Origin: Bacillota bacterium
Lineage (GTDB): Bacteria > Bacillota > Clostridia > UBA1381
Direction of reading: 5' to 3'
DNA length: 5,786 nucleotides
Assembly: GCA_021205715.1 (NCBI GenBank)
Contig: JAJPXA010000197.1
Span: 1-5,786 of the forward strand
Position 1 is the stretch's first letter, and the number at the start of each line of letters is the position of its first letter. A model generated the notes under the pieces. It was not told where the DNA came from, ran no database searches, and worked only from the letters and a program-made list of their open reading frames with translations. The translations under genes and the position numbers were made by a program. Below, piece by piece: positions 1-5,224 of this stretch.

Positions 1-135
1 ATAATAGGCAATGTTGTGACACTTAGACAAACGATGAAACGGGAGGTTGCGGCGAGAAAACGCCGGTTTTTCCGCGGAGAATGTCCGATTCAAGAAACCG
101 GGCGGCAGTCACGCTACTATATGCTTACGGCTATG

Positions 136-144
136 TGGTATAAT
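136..144 (+). promoter_or_regulatory. Possible extended -10 promoter element in the leader
   Basis: TGGTATAAT at 136-144 is a perfect TATAAT with the TGn extension of vegetative sigma-factor promoters. No good -35 box lies 16-18 bases upstream; the 17-base position (116-121) reads ACTATA, only two matches to TTGACA. If used, transcription would start near 151, leaving a leader of roughly 235 bases that still includes the attenuator. The same bases form the descending arm of hairpin 115-140, so the motif may instead be part of an RNA structure. Confidence 0.3.
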
Positions 145-171
145 CGGTTCGTTTACGAGCTGAAATACCGC

Positions 172-214
172 GCTTCGGCATAAATGCGGCGAAAATTGAC
201 TTTTATGCCCCGGC
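172..214 (+). promoter_or_regulatory. Candidate antiterminator hairpin in the rpsJ leader
   Basis: GGCATAAA at 177-184 is perfectly complementary to TTTATGCC at 202-209. The stem extends through a 2x2 internal loop by three more pairs, 172-174 with 212-214. The apical loop is 185-201. The 3' arm uses bases 208-214, which also form the 5' arm of the terminator candidate at 208-239, so the two structures cannot coexist. That is the geometry of an attenuator. The pairing is seen directly; the regulatory role is inferred. Confidence 0.5.
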
Positions 215-248
215 TCATCCTCGGTGATGCGGCAAGGGGTTTTTATTT
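208..248 (+). terminator. Candidate intrinsic terminator (attenuator) in the rpsJ leader
   Basis: CCCC at 208-211 pairs with GGGG at 236-239. Further up the stem, 213-215 pair with 231-233 and CATC at 216-219 pairs with GATG at 226-229, with a small internal loop and one bulged C at 230. The stem is followed at once by TTTTTATTT (240-248). It lies about 140 bases before the rpsJ start with no gene between, so it would stop the operon's own transcript early, as an attenuator does. The stem is imperfect and its strength was not calculated. Confidence 0.5.
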
Positions 249-388
249 AAGGGTGTTAGGAAACACCCGGCAGAGTGTACAATTTTCAACGGGCGCTGTC
301 GTGCAAAAGTACAACATTTTACACAATCCGCTTTGCGCTGCTGTTACAAGGCGGATATACAAAAACTTTTATTAGGAGGAATTTCGGT

Positions 389-697
389 ATGGCAGCAAAA
401 ATCAGAATTAAGCTTAAGGCTTATGACCACGTAATTCTTGACCAGTCGGCTGAGAAGATTGTAGAAATCGCAAAGAGAACGGGCGCAAAGGTATCGGGTC
501 CCATTCCTCTTCCGACAGACAAGGAAATAATCACTATATTGAGAGCGGTTCATAAGTATAAGGACTCTCGCGAACAGTTCGAAAGAAGAACGCACAAAAG
601 GCTTATCGACATTGTGGTTCCGGGTCCCAAGACTATGGAATCTCTTGTAAAGATTGATTTGCCGGCAGGCGTGGAAATCGACGTAATTCAGAAATAA
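389..697 (+). CDS. rpsJ: 30S ribosomal protein S10 (NusE)
   Basis: S10 sits in the head of the 30S subunit and, as NusE, also binds NusB and links RNA polymerase to ribosomes or antitermination complexes. The 102-residue product is the usual length. It opens MAAKIRIKLKAYDH and carries the family block HKYKDSREQFERRTHKRL followed by IDIVVPGPKTMESL. The ATG at 389 is chosen over the upstream in-frame ATG at 275 because AGGAGG at 374-379 lies nine bases before it, and because the 38 extra residues match nothing in S10 and overlap leader hairpins. It is the first gene of the operon, followed by an unusually long 145-base gap. Identity is certain from the protein. Confidence 0.97.
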   Translation: MAAKIRIKLKAYDHVILDQSAEKIVEIAKRTGAKVSGPIPLPTDKEIITILRAVHKYKDSREQFERRTHKRLIDIVVPGPKTMESLVKIDLPAGVEIDVIQK

Positions 698-842
698 GAA
701 TTCGCCGCCGCGTATGTGGGTTTATCACATAAAACGCAGTAGGCTCACGCGATAAATAAGCCGTGCGGGTCTATGATGCGGGTCAAGTTCCCAAATTTTT
801 GCTTTTTAACGGGAACCAATAACTGAATAAGGAGGAAACAAA
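698..842 (+). promoter_or_regulatory. Structured rpsJ-rplC intergenic region
   Basis: This 145-base gap is the longest inside the operon in this window and has no gene. It shows hairpins by eye: TATGTG 713-718 with CACATA 726-731, extended by GCG 710-712 with CGC 735-737 across an AAA bulge; an alternative pairing of TTTATC 721-726 with GATAAA 751-756; GGCT 742-745 with AGCC 759-762; and GTTCCC 787-792 with GGGAAC 811-816 around an 18-base loop holding two T runs. TGCGGGTC occurs twice, at 764-771 and 777-784. The rplC ribosome binding site follows at 828-835. A role as a second leader or an RNA processing site is inference. Confidence 0.5.
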
Positions 843-1469
843 ATGAAAAAAGCAATTTTAGGTACAAAAATCGGTATGACACAGATTTTTGACGAAAACG
901 GCGTTGTAATTCCGGTTACCGTGGTTCAGGCGGGCCCTTGTGTGGTAACGCAGAAGAAAACGGTTGAAACGGACGGATATGACGCGGTACAGGTAGGCTT
1001 CGGCGATGTAAAGGAAAAGCATTTAAACAAGCCTCAGCTCGGTCACTTTAAGAAAGCGGACGTTGCAAACAAGAAGTATTTGAGAGAATTCAGACTTGAG
1101 GATTGCTCGGCGTTAAACGTTGGCGATGAAATCAAAGCCGACACGTTTGAGGCGGGAGAGAAAATCGACGTCAGCGGAATTTCAAAGGGTAAAGGCTTTG
1201 CCGGCCCGATGAAGCACGGTTTGCACAGAGGCCCGATGACTCACGGTTCAAAGTCAAAGCGCGTATCCGGTTCAATGGGTATGTGTTCGAATCCGGGACG
1301 AGTATTCAAAGGCAAGGTTTTGCCGGGTCATATGGGTGTTGACAAGGTGACGGTTCAGAACCTCGAAGTGGTTAAGGTTGTTTCGGACGATAACCTCATA
1401 TTGGTAAAGGGAGCAATCCCCGGCAATAAGGGCGGACTTGTTACAATCAGAAATGCGGTAAAGGCATAA
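843..1469 (+). CDS. rplC: 50S ribosomal protein L3
   Basis: L3 is one of the first proteins to bind 23S rRNA in 50S assembly, and its long loop reaches towards the peptidyl-transferase centre. The 208-residue product has the usual length. It starts MKKAILGTKIGMTQIFDENG, the typical L3 opening. The central extension is at about residues 115-165, including KGKGFAGPMKHG (115-126), GPMTHGSKSKRVSGSMG (130-146) and FKGKVLPGHMGVDKVTVQNL (155-174). The GSMG part of the loop is preceded by Ser (RVSGSMG) where B. subtilis, from memory, has Pro (RRPGSMG). The Gln methylated by PrmB in E. coli (Q150) is not present in the aligned segment MCSNPGRVF, as expected for Firmicutes. TAAGGAGG at 828-835 is seven bases before the ATG. 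Confidence 0.97.
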   Translation: MKKAILGTKIGMTQIFDENGVVIPVTVVQAGPCVVTQKKTVETDGYDAVQVGFGDVKEKHLNKPQLGHFKKADVANKKYLREFRLEDCSALNVGDEIKADTFEAGEKIDVSGISKGKGFAGPMKHGLHRGPMTHGSKSKRVSGSMGMCSNPGRVFKGKVLPGHMGVDKVTVQNLEVVKVVSDDNLILVKGAIPGNKGGLVTIRNAVKA

Positions 1470-1499
1470 TCGAGGTATTTGGAAAGGAGGAAACATTAA

Positions 1500-2123
1500 A
1501 TGGCTACAGTTGCTTTATATAATATGGAAGGCGCAAAGACCGGTTCTATGGAAGTATCGGACGCGATTTTTGCGGCGGAAGTAAACAAAACGGTTCTGCA
1601 CGCGGTTGTTGTAAATCAGCTTGCGAACAAAAGACAAGGCACACAAAGCACAAAGACCCGCACGGAAGTCGCGGGCGGCGGCGCTAAGCCTTGGAGACAA
1701 AAGGGTACGGGCCGTGCAAGACAGGGCAGTATCAGAGCTCCGCAGTGGACTGGCGGCGGCGTGGCGTTAGGTCCCAAGCCGAGAAGCTACCGCTACAGCT
1801 TGAATAAAAAGGTAAAAAGACTTGCTATGAAGTCGGCTCTTTCATCAAAGTATGCCGAGTATAAGGTATATGTTGTTCAGGATATGTCGCTTGAGGAAAT
1901 CAAGACATCGAAGATTGTATCTCTCTTGAAGGGGCTTGAGCTTACAGACAAAGCCTTGATAGTTACAGCCGAGTCAAACGAGAACATCTATAAGTCGGCA
2001 AGAAACATCAAGGGCGTTACACCGACACACGTAGGTCAGTTAAACGTATATGACATCTTAAATCACGACGCGTTTGTTATCTCAAAGGACGCGGTTGAAA
2101 AGATTGAGGAGGTGCTCGCATAA
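1500..2123 (+). CDS. rplD: 50S ribosomal protein L4
   Basis: L4 binds 23S rRNA early in 50S assembly, and its extended loop helps form the narrow point of the peptide exit tunnel. In E. coli free L4 also represses its own operon at the S10 leader; whether it does so here is unknown. The 207-residue product is of normal length. The tunnel loop runs from about residue 45 to 95 and contains KPWRQKGTGRARQGSIRAP (63-81), with Lys63 at the position linked to macrolide resistance in E. coli. The C-terminal part (NVYDILNHDAFVISKDAVEKIEEVL) is typical. AGGAGG at 1485-1490 is nine bases upstream of the ATG. The stop codon overlaps the rplW start in TAATG, and GAGGAGGTG inside the end of rplD serves rplW. 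Confidence 0.97.
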   Translation: MATVALYNMEGAKTGSMEVSDAIFAAEVNKTVLHAVVVNQLANKRQGTQSTKTRTEVAGGGAKPWRQKGTGRARQGSIRAPQWTGGGVALGPKPRSYRYSLNKKVKRLAMKSALSSKYAEYKVYVVQDMSLEEIKTSKIVSLLKGLELTDKALIVTAESNENIYKSARNIKGVTPTHVGQLNVYDILNHDAFVISKDAVEKIEEVLA

Positions 2124-2425
2124 TGAACGCTTACGATTTAATCAGAAAGCCCGTTATGACCGAGAAGTCAATGACGCCGGTTTATGACAGACAGGGCAAT
2201 GAAATTAAGAAGTATACCTTCAAGGTTCCCGTAACCGCGAACAAGGTTGAGATTAAGCAGGCTGTCGAAGAGGTTTTCGGCGTTGACGTAAAGAGCGTGA
2301 ACACAATCCGAATGACAGGCAAGGTTAAGAGAATGGGCAGATACGAGGGCAGACGCGCATCGTATAAGAAGGCTATCGTAACTCTTGCGCAGGGCAGCAA
2401 GACAATAGAATTTTTCGATATGTAA
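2123..2425 (+). CDS. rplW: 50S ribosomal protein L23
   Basis: L23 lies at the exit of the peptide tunnel, where trigger factor and the signal recognition particle dock. The 100-residue product opens MNAYDLIRKPVMTEKS and has the family core YTFKVPVTANKVEIKQAVEE (31-50) then FGVDVKSVNT and the basic GKVKRMGRYEGRRASYKKAI. There are a few extra residues (about 19-30, PVYDRQGNEIKK) between the first helix and the YTF strand compared with my recollection of B. subtilis L23. Its ATG overlaps the rplD stop by one base, so translation is likely coupled to L4. A GAGGAGG within the rplD 3' end is its ribosome binding site. Confidence 0.96.
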   Translation: MNAYDLIRKPVMTEKSMTPVYDRQGNEIKKYTFKVPVTANKVEIKQAVEEVFGVDVKSVNTIRMTGKVKRMGRYEGRRASYKKAIVTLAQGSKTIEFFDM

Positions 2426-2450
2426 TTTAAGATAAGGAGAGTAAAGGATA

Positions 2451-3284
2451 ATGGCTATAAAAAAGTATAATCCTACTTCGCCTGCCAGAAGATTTATGAC
2501 GGTTTCCGATTTTGAGGAAGTCACAAAGAAATCACCGGAGCGTTCGCTTCTTGCTTCAAAGAAGAAGAATGCCGGCAGAAACTCGTACGGCAGAATTACT
2601 GTTCGTCACAGAGGCGGCGGAAACAGAAGAAAGTACAGAATAATAGATTTCAAGAGAAACAAGGACGGTATGAACGCGACCGTAATCGGCGTTGAGTACG
2701 ATCCGAACCGCAGCGCAAACATCGCTCTCATTCAGTATGAGGACGGCGAAAAAGCGTATATCATCGCTCCCCAGGGACTTACCGACGGCGACGTCGTAGT
2801 TTCCGGCAAGGGCGCGGACATTAAGCCCGGAAACGCTTTGTTCATAAGCGATATTCCGGTCGGCACGCTCATTCACAACATTGAAATATATCCGGGCAAG
2901 GGCGGACAGCTTGTACGCTCCGCCGGCAACAGCGCTCAGCTTATGGCGAAGGAAAACGGATATGCTCAGGTAAGACTTCCGAGCGGCGAAGTAAGAATGA
3001 TCCGTCTTGATTGTAAGGCTACAATCGGAACGGTCGGCAATCAGCAGCACGAGAACATTTCTATCGGTAAAGCCGGCAGAAAGCGTCATATGGGCTGGAG
3101 ACCTACCGTTCGAGGCGTTGTAATGAACCCGAATGACCACCCGCACGGCGGCGGCGAGGGCAAATCGCCTATCGGTCGTCCCGCACCGGTTACTCCGTGG
3201 GGCAAGCCCGCTTTGGGTCTTAAGACCAGAAAGCATCACAACAAAACAGACAAGTTCATCGTTAGACGCCGTAACGACAAATAA
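2451..3284 (+). CDS. rplB: 50S ribosomal protein L2
   Basis: L2 is a universally conserved 23S rRNA-binding protein needed for subunit joining and peptidyl-transferase activity. The product has 277 residues, the usual length. It opens MAIKKYNPTSPARRFMTVSD and carries GRITVRHRGGGNRRKYRIID (47-66). The C-terminal signature NPNDHPHGGGEGKSPIGR (226-243) contains His230, matching the functionally important His229 of E. coli. The SD is AAGGAG (2434-2439), 11 bases before the ATG, so its spacing is longer than for its neighbours. It is followed by tandem stops TAA TGA at 3282-3287. Confidence 0.98.
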   Translation: MAIKKYNPTSPARRFMTVSDFEEVTKKSPERSLLASKKKNAGRNSYGRITVRHRGGGNRRKYRIIDFKRNKDGMNATVIGVEYDPNRSANIALIQYEDGEKAYIIAPQGLTDGDVVVSGKGADIKPGNALFISDIPVGTLIHNIEIYPGKGGQLVRSAGNSAQLMAKENGYAQVRLPSGEVRMIRLDCKATIGTVGNQQHENISIGKAGRKRHMGWRPTVRGVVMNPNDHPHGGGEGKSPIGRPAPVTPWGKPALGLKTRKHHNKTDKFIVRRRNDK

Positions 3285-3305
3285 TGATGAAATTCGGATT
3301 ATTTA

Positions 3306-3323
3306 TTTCCTGAAAGGAGGAAA
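3306..3323 (+). promoter_or_regulatory. Hairpin over the rpsS ribosome binding site
   Basis: TTTCCT at 3306-3311 is perfectly complementary to AGGAAA at 3318-3323, with loop GAAAGG (3312-3317). The ribosome binding site AAAGGAGG (3313-3320) is therefore split between loop and stem. The stem is short and AT-leaning, so any effect on S19 translation is probably modest; it could also be chance because a purine-rich SD readily pairs with a pyrimidine run. Confidence 0.3.
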
Positions 3324-3327
3324 CTTA

Positions 3328-3600
3328 ATGAGCAGATCAATTAAGAAGGGGCCTTTTGTAGAAGAAAGACTTATGAAGAGAATTGAAGCTATGAATGAAA
3401 AAAATGAAAAAAAGGTTGTTAAAACCTGGTCAAGAGCTTCCACGATATTCCCTGAAATGGTAGGTCACACAATCGCTGTTCATGACGGAAGAAAGCACGT
3501 TCCCGTATATGTAAGCGAGGATATGGTAGGTCACAAGCTTGGCGAATTCGCTCCGACAAGAACCTTCAAGGGTCACGCGGGCGCGAAGACAACAAGATAA
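3328..3600 (+). CDS. rpsS: 30S ribosomal protein S19
   Basis: S19 binds 16S rRNA in the 30S head with S13, close to the A-site tRNA and inter-subunit bridges. The 90-residue product opens MSRSIKKGPFVEERLMKRI and has the family end signature HVPVYVSEDMVGHKLGEF then APTRTFKGHAG. The ATG at 3328 has AAAGGAGG (3313-3320) seven bases upstream. An in-frame ATG at 3133 would add 65 residues encoded inside rplB in another frame with no S19 similarity, so it is rejected. The stop is doubled (TAA TAA, 3598-3603). The possible promoter for rplV begins in its last codons. Confidence 0.97.
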   Translation: MSRSIKKGPFVEERLMKRIEAMNEKNEKKVVKTWSRASTIFPEMVGHTIAVHDGRKHVPVYVSEDMVGHKLGEFAPTRTFKGHAGAKTTR

Positions 3601-3614
3601 TAAATTGATATAAT
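3586..3614 (+). promoter_or_regulatory. Candidate internal promoter upstream of rplV
   Basis: An extended -10 element, TGATATAAT at 3606-3614, has a perfect TATAAT. Exactly 17 bases upstream of TATAAT, 3586-3591 read AAGACA, four of six matches to TTGACA. The predicted start is near 3621, about 40 bases before rplV. The surrounding gap (3601-3662) is much more AT-rich than the genes, which raises the odds of both a real promoter and a chance match. No experimental support is available from sequence alone. Confidence 0.4.
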
Positions 3615-3662
3615 AAAAAGAATCGAATATACAACCTATATTTAAGAGGAGGAATAAACGAC

Positions 3663-4001
3663 ATGGAAGCACGAGCAGTTTTAAGATATGCCCGTATTTC
3701 ACCGAGAAAGGTTAAAATCGTTCTTGATTTAATCAGAAATAAGCCGGTGAACGTTGCCAAGGGAATTTTAAACAACACACCTAAGTCCGCGAGCGATATA
3801 CTTATAAAGCTTTTGGATTCGGCAACGGCAAACGCAGAGCATAACCATGGAATGGATACTGACAAATTATACGTTGCGGAGTGTTTCGCATCGCAGGGTC
3901 CTACTTTAAAGAGAATTCAACCTCATGCACAAGGCAGAGCGTTTAAGATTTTAAAGAGAACCAGCCATATTACTTTAGTATTAAAGGAATTGGAAGACTG
4001 A
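3663..4001 (+). CDS. rplV: 50S ribosomal protein L22
   Basis: L22 binds all domains of 23S rRNA, and its long beta-hairpin lines the exit tunnel at the constriction opposite L4. The 112-residue product has the typical length, with YARISPRKVKIVLDLIRNKP (9-28) in the N-terminal part and the tunnel hairpin at about 75-107, containing GPTLKRIQPHAQGRAFKI (79-96) then LKRTSHITLVL. Position 88 is His and position 90 Gln, where E. coli has Arg88 and Lys90. AGGAGG at 3647-3652 is ten bases before the ATG. It is preceded by a 62-base gap with a candidate promoter. It ends in TGA followed in frame by TAA. Confidence 0.97.
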   Translation: MEARAVLRYARISPRKVKIVLDLIRNKPVNVAKGILNNTPKSASDILIKLLDSATANAEHNHGMDTDKLYVAECFASQGPTLKRIQPHAQGRAFKILKRTSHITLVLKELED

Positions 4002-4019
4002 TAAAGAAGGAGGTTAATC

Positions 4020-4805
4020 ATGGGACAGAAAGTAAATCCGCACGGACTCAGAGTCGGTGTAATTAAAGATTGGGACTCAAAGTGGTTCGCGGGAAAAAGA
4101 GATTTCGGCGACCAGTTGGTTGAGGATTACAATATAAGAAAGTTTGTAAAGAAGGCTTGCTACGACGCCGGTGTTGCGAAAATCGGTATCGAGAGAAAGC
4201 AGAACAGAGTATATATCACGATTTACGCCGCTAAGCCGGGACTTATAATCGGCAGAGGCGGAAGCGAAATTGAAAAGCTCAAGGCTCAGGTTGAAAAGCT
4301 TGTCGGAAAGACAGTAAACCTGAACATTATGGAAGTTAAGTCGCCCGATACAACGGCGCAGCTTGCGGCTGAGAACATCGCGGCGCAGCTTGAGAGAAGA
4401 ATTTCTTTCAGACGCGCGATGAAGCAGGTAATGGGCAACGCTATGCACCGCGGCGTTAAGGGTATTAAGGCTACGGTTTCGGGTCGCTTGGGCGGCGCCG
4501 AGATAGCGAGATCGGAAAGCTACCACGAGGGTACAATTCCGCTTCAGACCTTAAGAGCGGACATCGATTACGGCTTTGCCGAGGCAAAGACGACCTACGG
4601 TATTTTGGGCGTTAAGGTATGGATATATAAGGGCGAAATATTGAATGTTGCGGAAGGCAGAAAGAAAGAAGCCGAAGCTCAGAACGCTCCGTCGGAAAAC
4701 AGACGCGACAGACGCGACAGACGTCCGCGCGGCGACAGACGCGGCGGAAACGATAACAGACGTTCTAACGGCGGCAACAGAAAGCCGAAGGGAGGCAACG
4801 AATAA
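4020..4805 (+). CDS. rpsC: 30S ribosomal protein S3 with basic C-terminal tail
   Basis: S3 lies in the 30S head at the mRNA entry channel, with helicase-like activity together with S4 and S5. The product opens MGQKVNPHGLRVGVIKDWDS. A type II KH domain spans about residues 40-110, with GLIIGRGG at 74-81. The C-terminal domain (about 115-210) contains RRAMKQVMGNAMHRGVKGIK and SGRLGGAEIARSE and ends GVKVWIYKGEIL. The total of 261 residues exceeds the roughly 218-222 I recall for many Firmicute S3 proteins. The excess is a low-complexity tail (about 217-261) rich in Arg, Gly and Asn with RRD repeats. AAGGAGG at 4007-4013 is six bases from the ATG. The stop overlaps the rplP start (TAATG). Confidence 0.97.
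   Translation: MGQKVNPHGLRVGVIKDWDSKWFAGKRDFGDQLVEDYNIRKFVKKACYDAGVAKIGIERKQNRVYITIYAAKPGLIIGRGGSEIEKLKAQVEKLVGKTVNLNIMEVKSPDTTAQLAAENIAAQLERRISFRRAMKQVMGNAMHRGVKGIKATVSGRLGGAEIARSESYHEGTIPLQTLRADIDYGFAEAKTTYGILGVKVWIYKGEILNVAEGRKKEAEAQNAPSENRRDRRDRRPRGDRRGGNDNRRSNGGNRKPKGGNE
4701..4724 (+). repeat. Short tandem repeat encoding RRD in the S3 tail
   Basis: The nine-base unit AGACGCGAC occurs at 4701-4709 and 4710-4718, followed by a partial copy AGACG. A related CGACAGACG recurs at 4733-4741. The repeat is in frame and encodes consecutive Arg-Arg-Asp triplets, suggesting the tail may have grown or varied by slippage of the nine-base unit. Confidence 0.6.
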
Positions 4806-5224
4806 TGTTATTACCAAAAAGAGTAAAGTACAGAAGAGTAATGCGCGGCAGAATGCGCGGTAAGGCAACACGCGGCAACGTTGTATCAAACGGCGATTTC
4901 GGCTTGCAGGCGTTGGAGCCCGCTTGGATAACATCAAGACAGATTGAGGCTGCGCGTATCGCTATGACGAGATATATAAAGCGCGGCGGTCAGGTTTGGA
5001 TAAAGATATTCCCGGATAAGCCGGTAACGGCGAAACCCGCGGGCGTAAGAATGGGTTCCGGAAAAGGCGCTCCCGAGTACTGGGTAGCGGTTGTAAAGCC
5101 GGGCAGAGTTTTGTTTGAAATAGGCGGCGTATCAGAAGAACTGGCAAGAGAGGCTATGCGTCTTGCTATGCACAAACTTCCGATTAAGTGTAAGTTTGTA
5201 ACTCGTGAGAAGGACGGTGAGTAA
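4805..5224 (+). CDS. rplP: 50S ribosomal protein L16
   Basis: L16 is a late-assembling 50S protein near the A-site tRNA and helps organise the tRNA binding sites. The 139-residue product opens MLLPKRVKYRRVMRGRMRGK, with MTRYIKRGGQVWIKIFPDKP (54-73) and the loop RMGSGKGAPEYWVAVVKPGR (82-101), the most conserved part of the family. It is a few residues shorter at the C terminus than B. subtilis L16 (144 residues, from memory). The ATG overlaps the rpsC stop by one base. GGGAGG at 4790-4795 inside rpsC serves as its ribosome binding site. The MLLPKR start matches the family exactly, so no other start is plausible. Confidence 0.97.
   Translation: MLLPKRVKYRRVMRGRMRGKATRGNVVSNGDFGLQALEPAWITSRQIEAARIAMTRYIKRGGQVWIKIFPDKPVTAKPAGVRMGSGKGAPEYWVAVVKPGRVLFEIGGVSEELAREAMRLAMHKLPIKCKFVTREKDGE

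Larger units (their letters stand above)
1..388 (+). promoter_or_regulatory. Non-coding structured leader region of the S10 operon
   Basis: This 388-base stretch before rpsJ has no convincing gene. It contains a chain of potential RNA hairpins, paired by eye: 50-65 (5 bp), 83-103 (7 pairs and one A-C mismatch), 115-140 (about 10 pairs including G-U, one bulge), 144-163 (8 pairs, TTTA loop), 172-214 (antiterminator candidate), 208-239 (terminator candidate), 251-268 (7 bp perfect, AGGA loop), 276-313 (13 pairs with internal loops) and 326-356 (10 pairs). The last lies just before the ribosome binding site at 374-379. In E. coli the S10 leader is the site where L4 represses transcription and translation, but that leader has a different sequence. 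Clostridial rpsJ genes often have a long leader, and I recall similar blocks there, but I cannot confirm a match to a named family. That it is a cis-regulatory leader is inference, well supported by hairpin density. The transcription start is not certain. Confidence 0.7.

Noticed and set aside
81..143. A 20-residue open frame starting MSDSRNRAAV, preceded by GGAGA
   Set aside because: The purine run is only one to two bases from the ATG, too close, and the frame is spanned by hairpins 83-103 and 115-140.
34..183. A 49-codon open frame (starts MKREVAARKRRFFRGE) across the leader
   Set aside because: There is no ribosome binding site before its ATG, I recognise no family, and the bases are better explained by consecutive RNA hairpins. 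A leader peptide cannot be fully excluded.
326..371. The 10-bp hairpin before rpsJ followed by CTTTTATT as a terminator
   Set aside because: The T run starts about ten bases after the stem rather than directly after it, and the stem is better seen as leader structure.
184..375. A 63-residue open frame upstream of rpsJ
   Set aside because: It has no SD, no family resemblance, and crosses the terminator and three hairpins.
275..388. N-terminal extension of S10 from an upstream in-frame ATG
   Set aside because: S10 begins at 389 with a strong SD nine bases upstream; the added residues are not S10-like.
787..816. GTTCCC/GGGAAC stem as an intrinsic terminator before rplC
   Set aside because: The T runs lie in the loop, not after the stem; no U tract follows.
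2556..3239. Long minus-strand open frame (227 residues) opposite rplB
   Set aside because: It is the antisense shadow of a conserved gene, with no SD and no recognisable domain.
3133..3327. N-terminal extension of S19 starting inside rplB
   Set aside because: It is an out-of-frame reading of rplB that happens to run into rpsS; the rpsS start at 3328 has its own strong SD and the family's usual first residues.
4645..4863. Alternate-frame open frame across the rpsC tail and rplP start
   Set aside because: Its repetitive Ala-Thr-Asp content is a byproduct of the nine-base repeat in another frame; the S3 and L16 frames are both clearly real.
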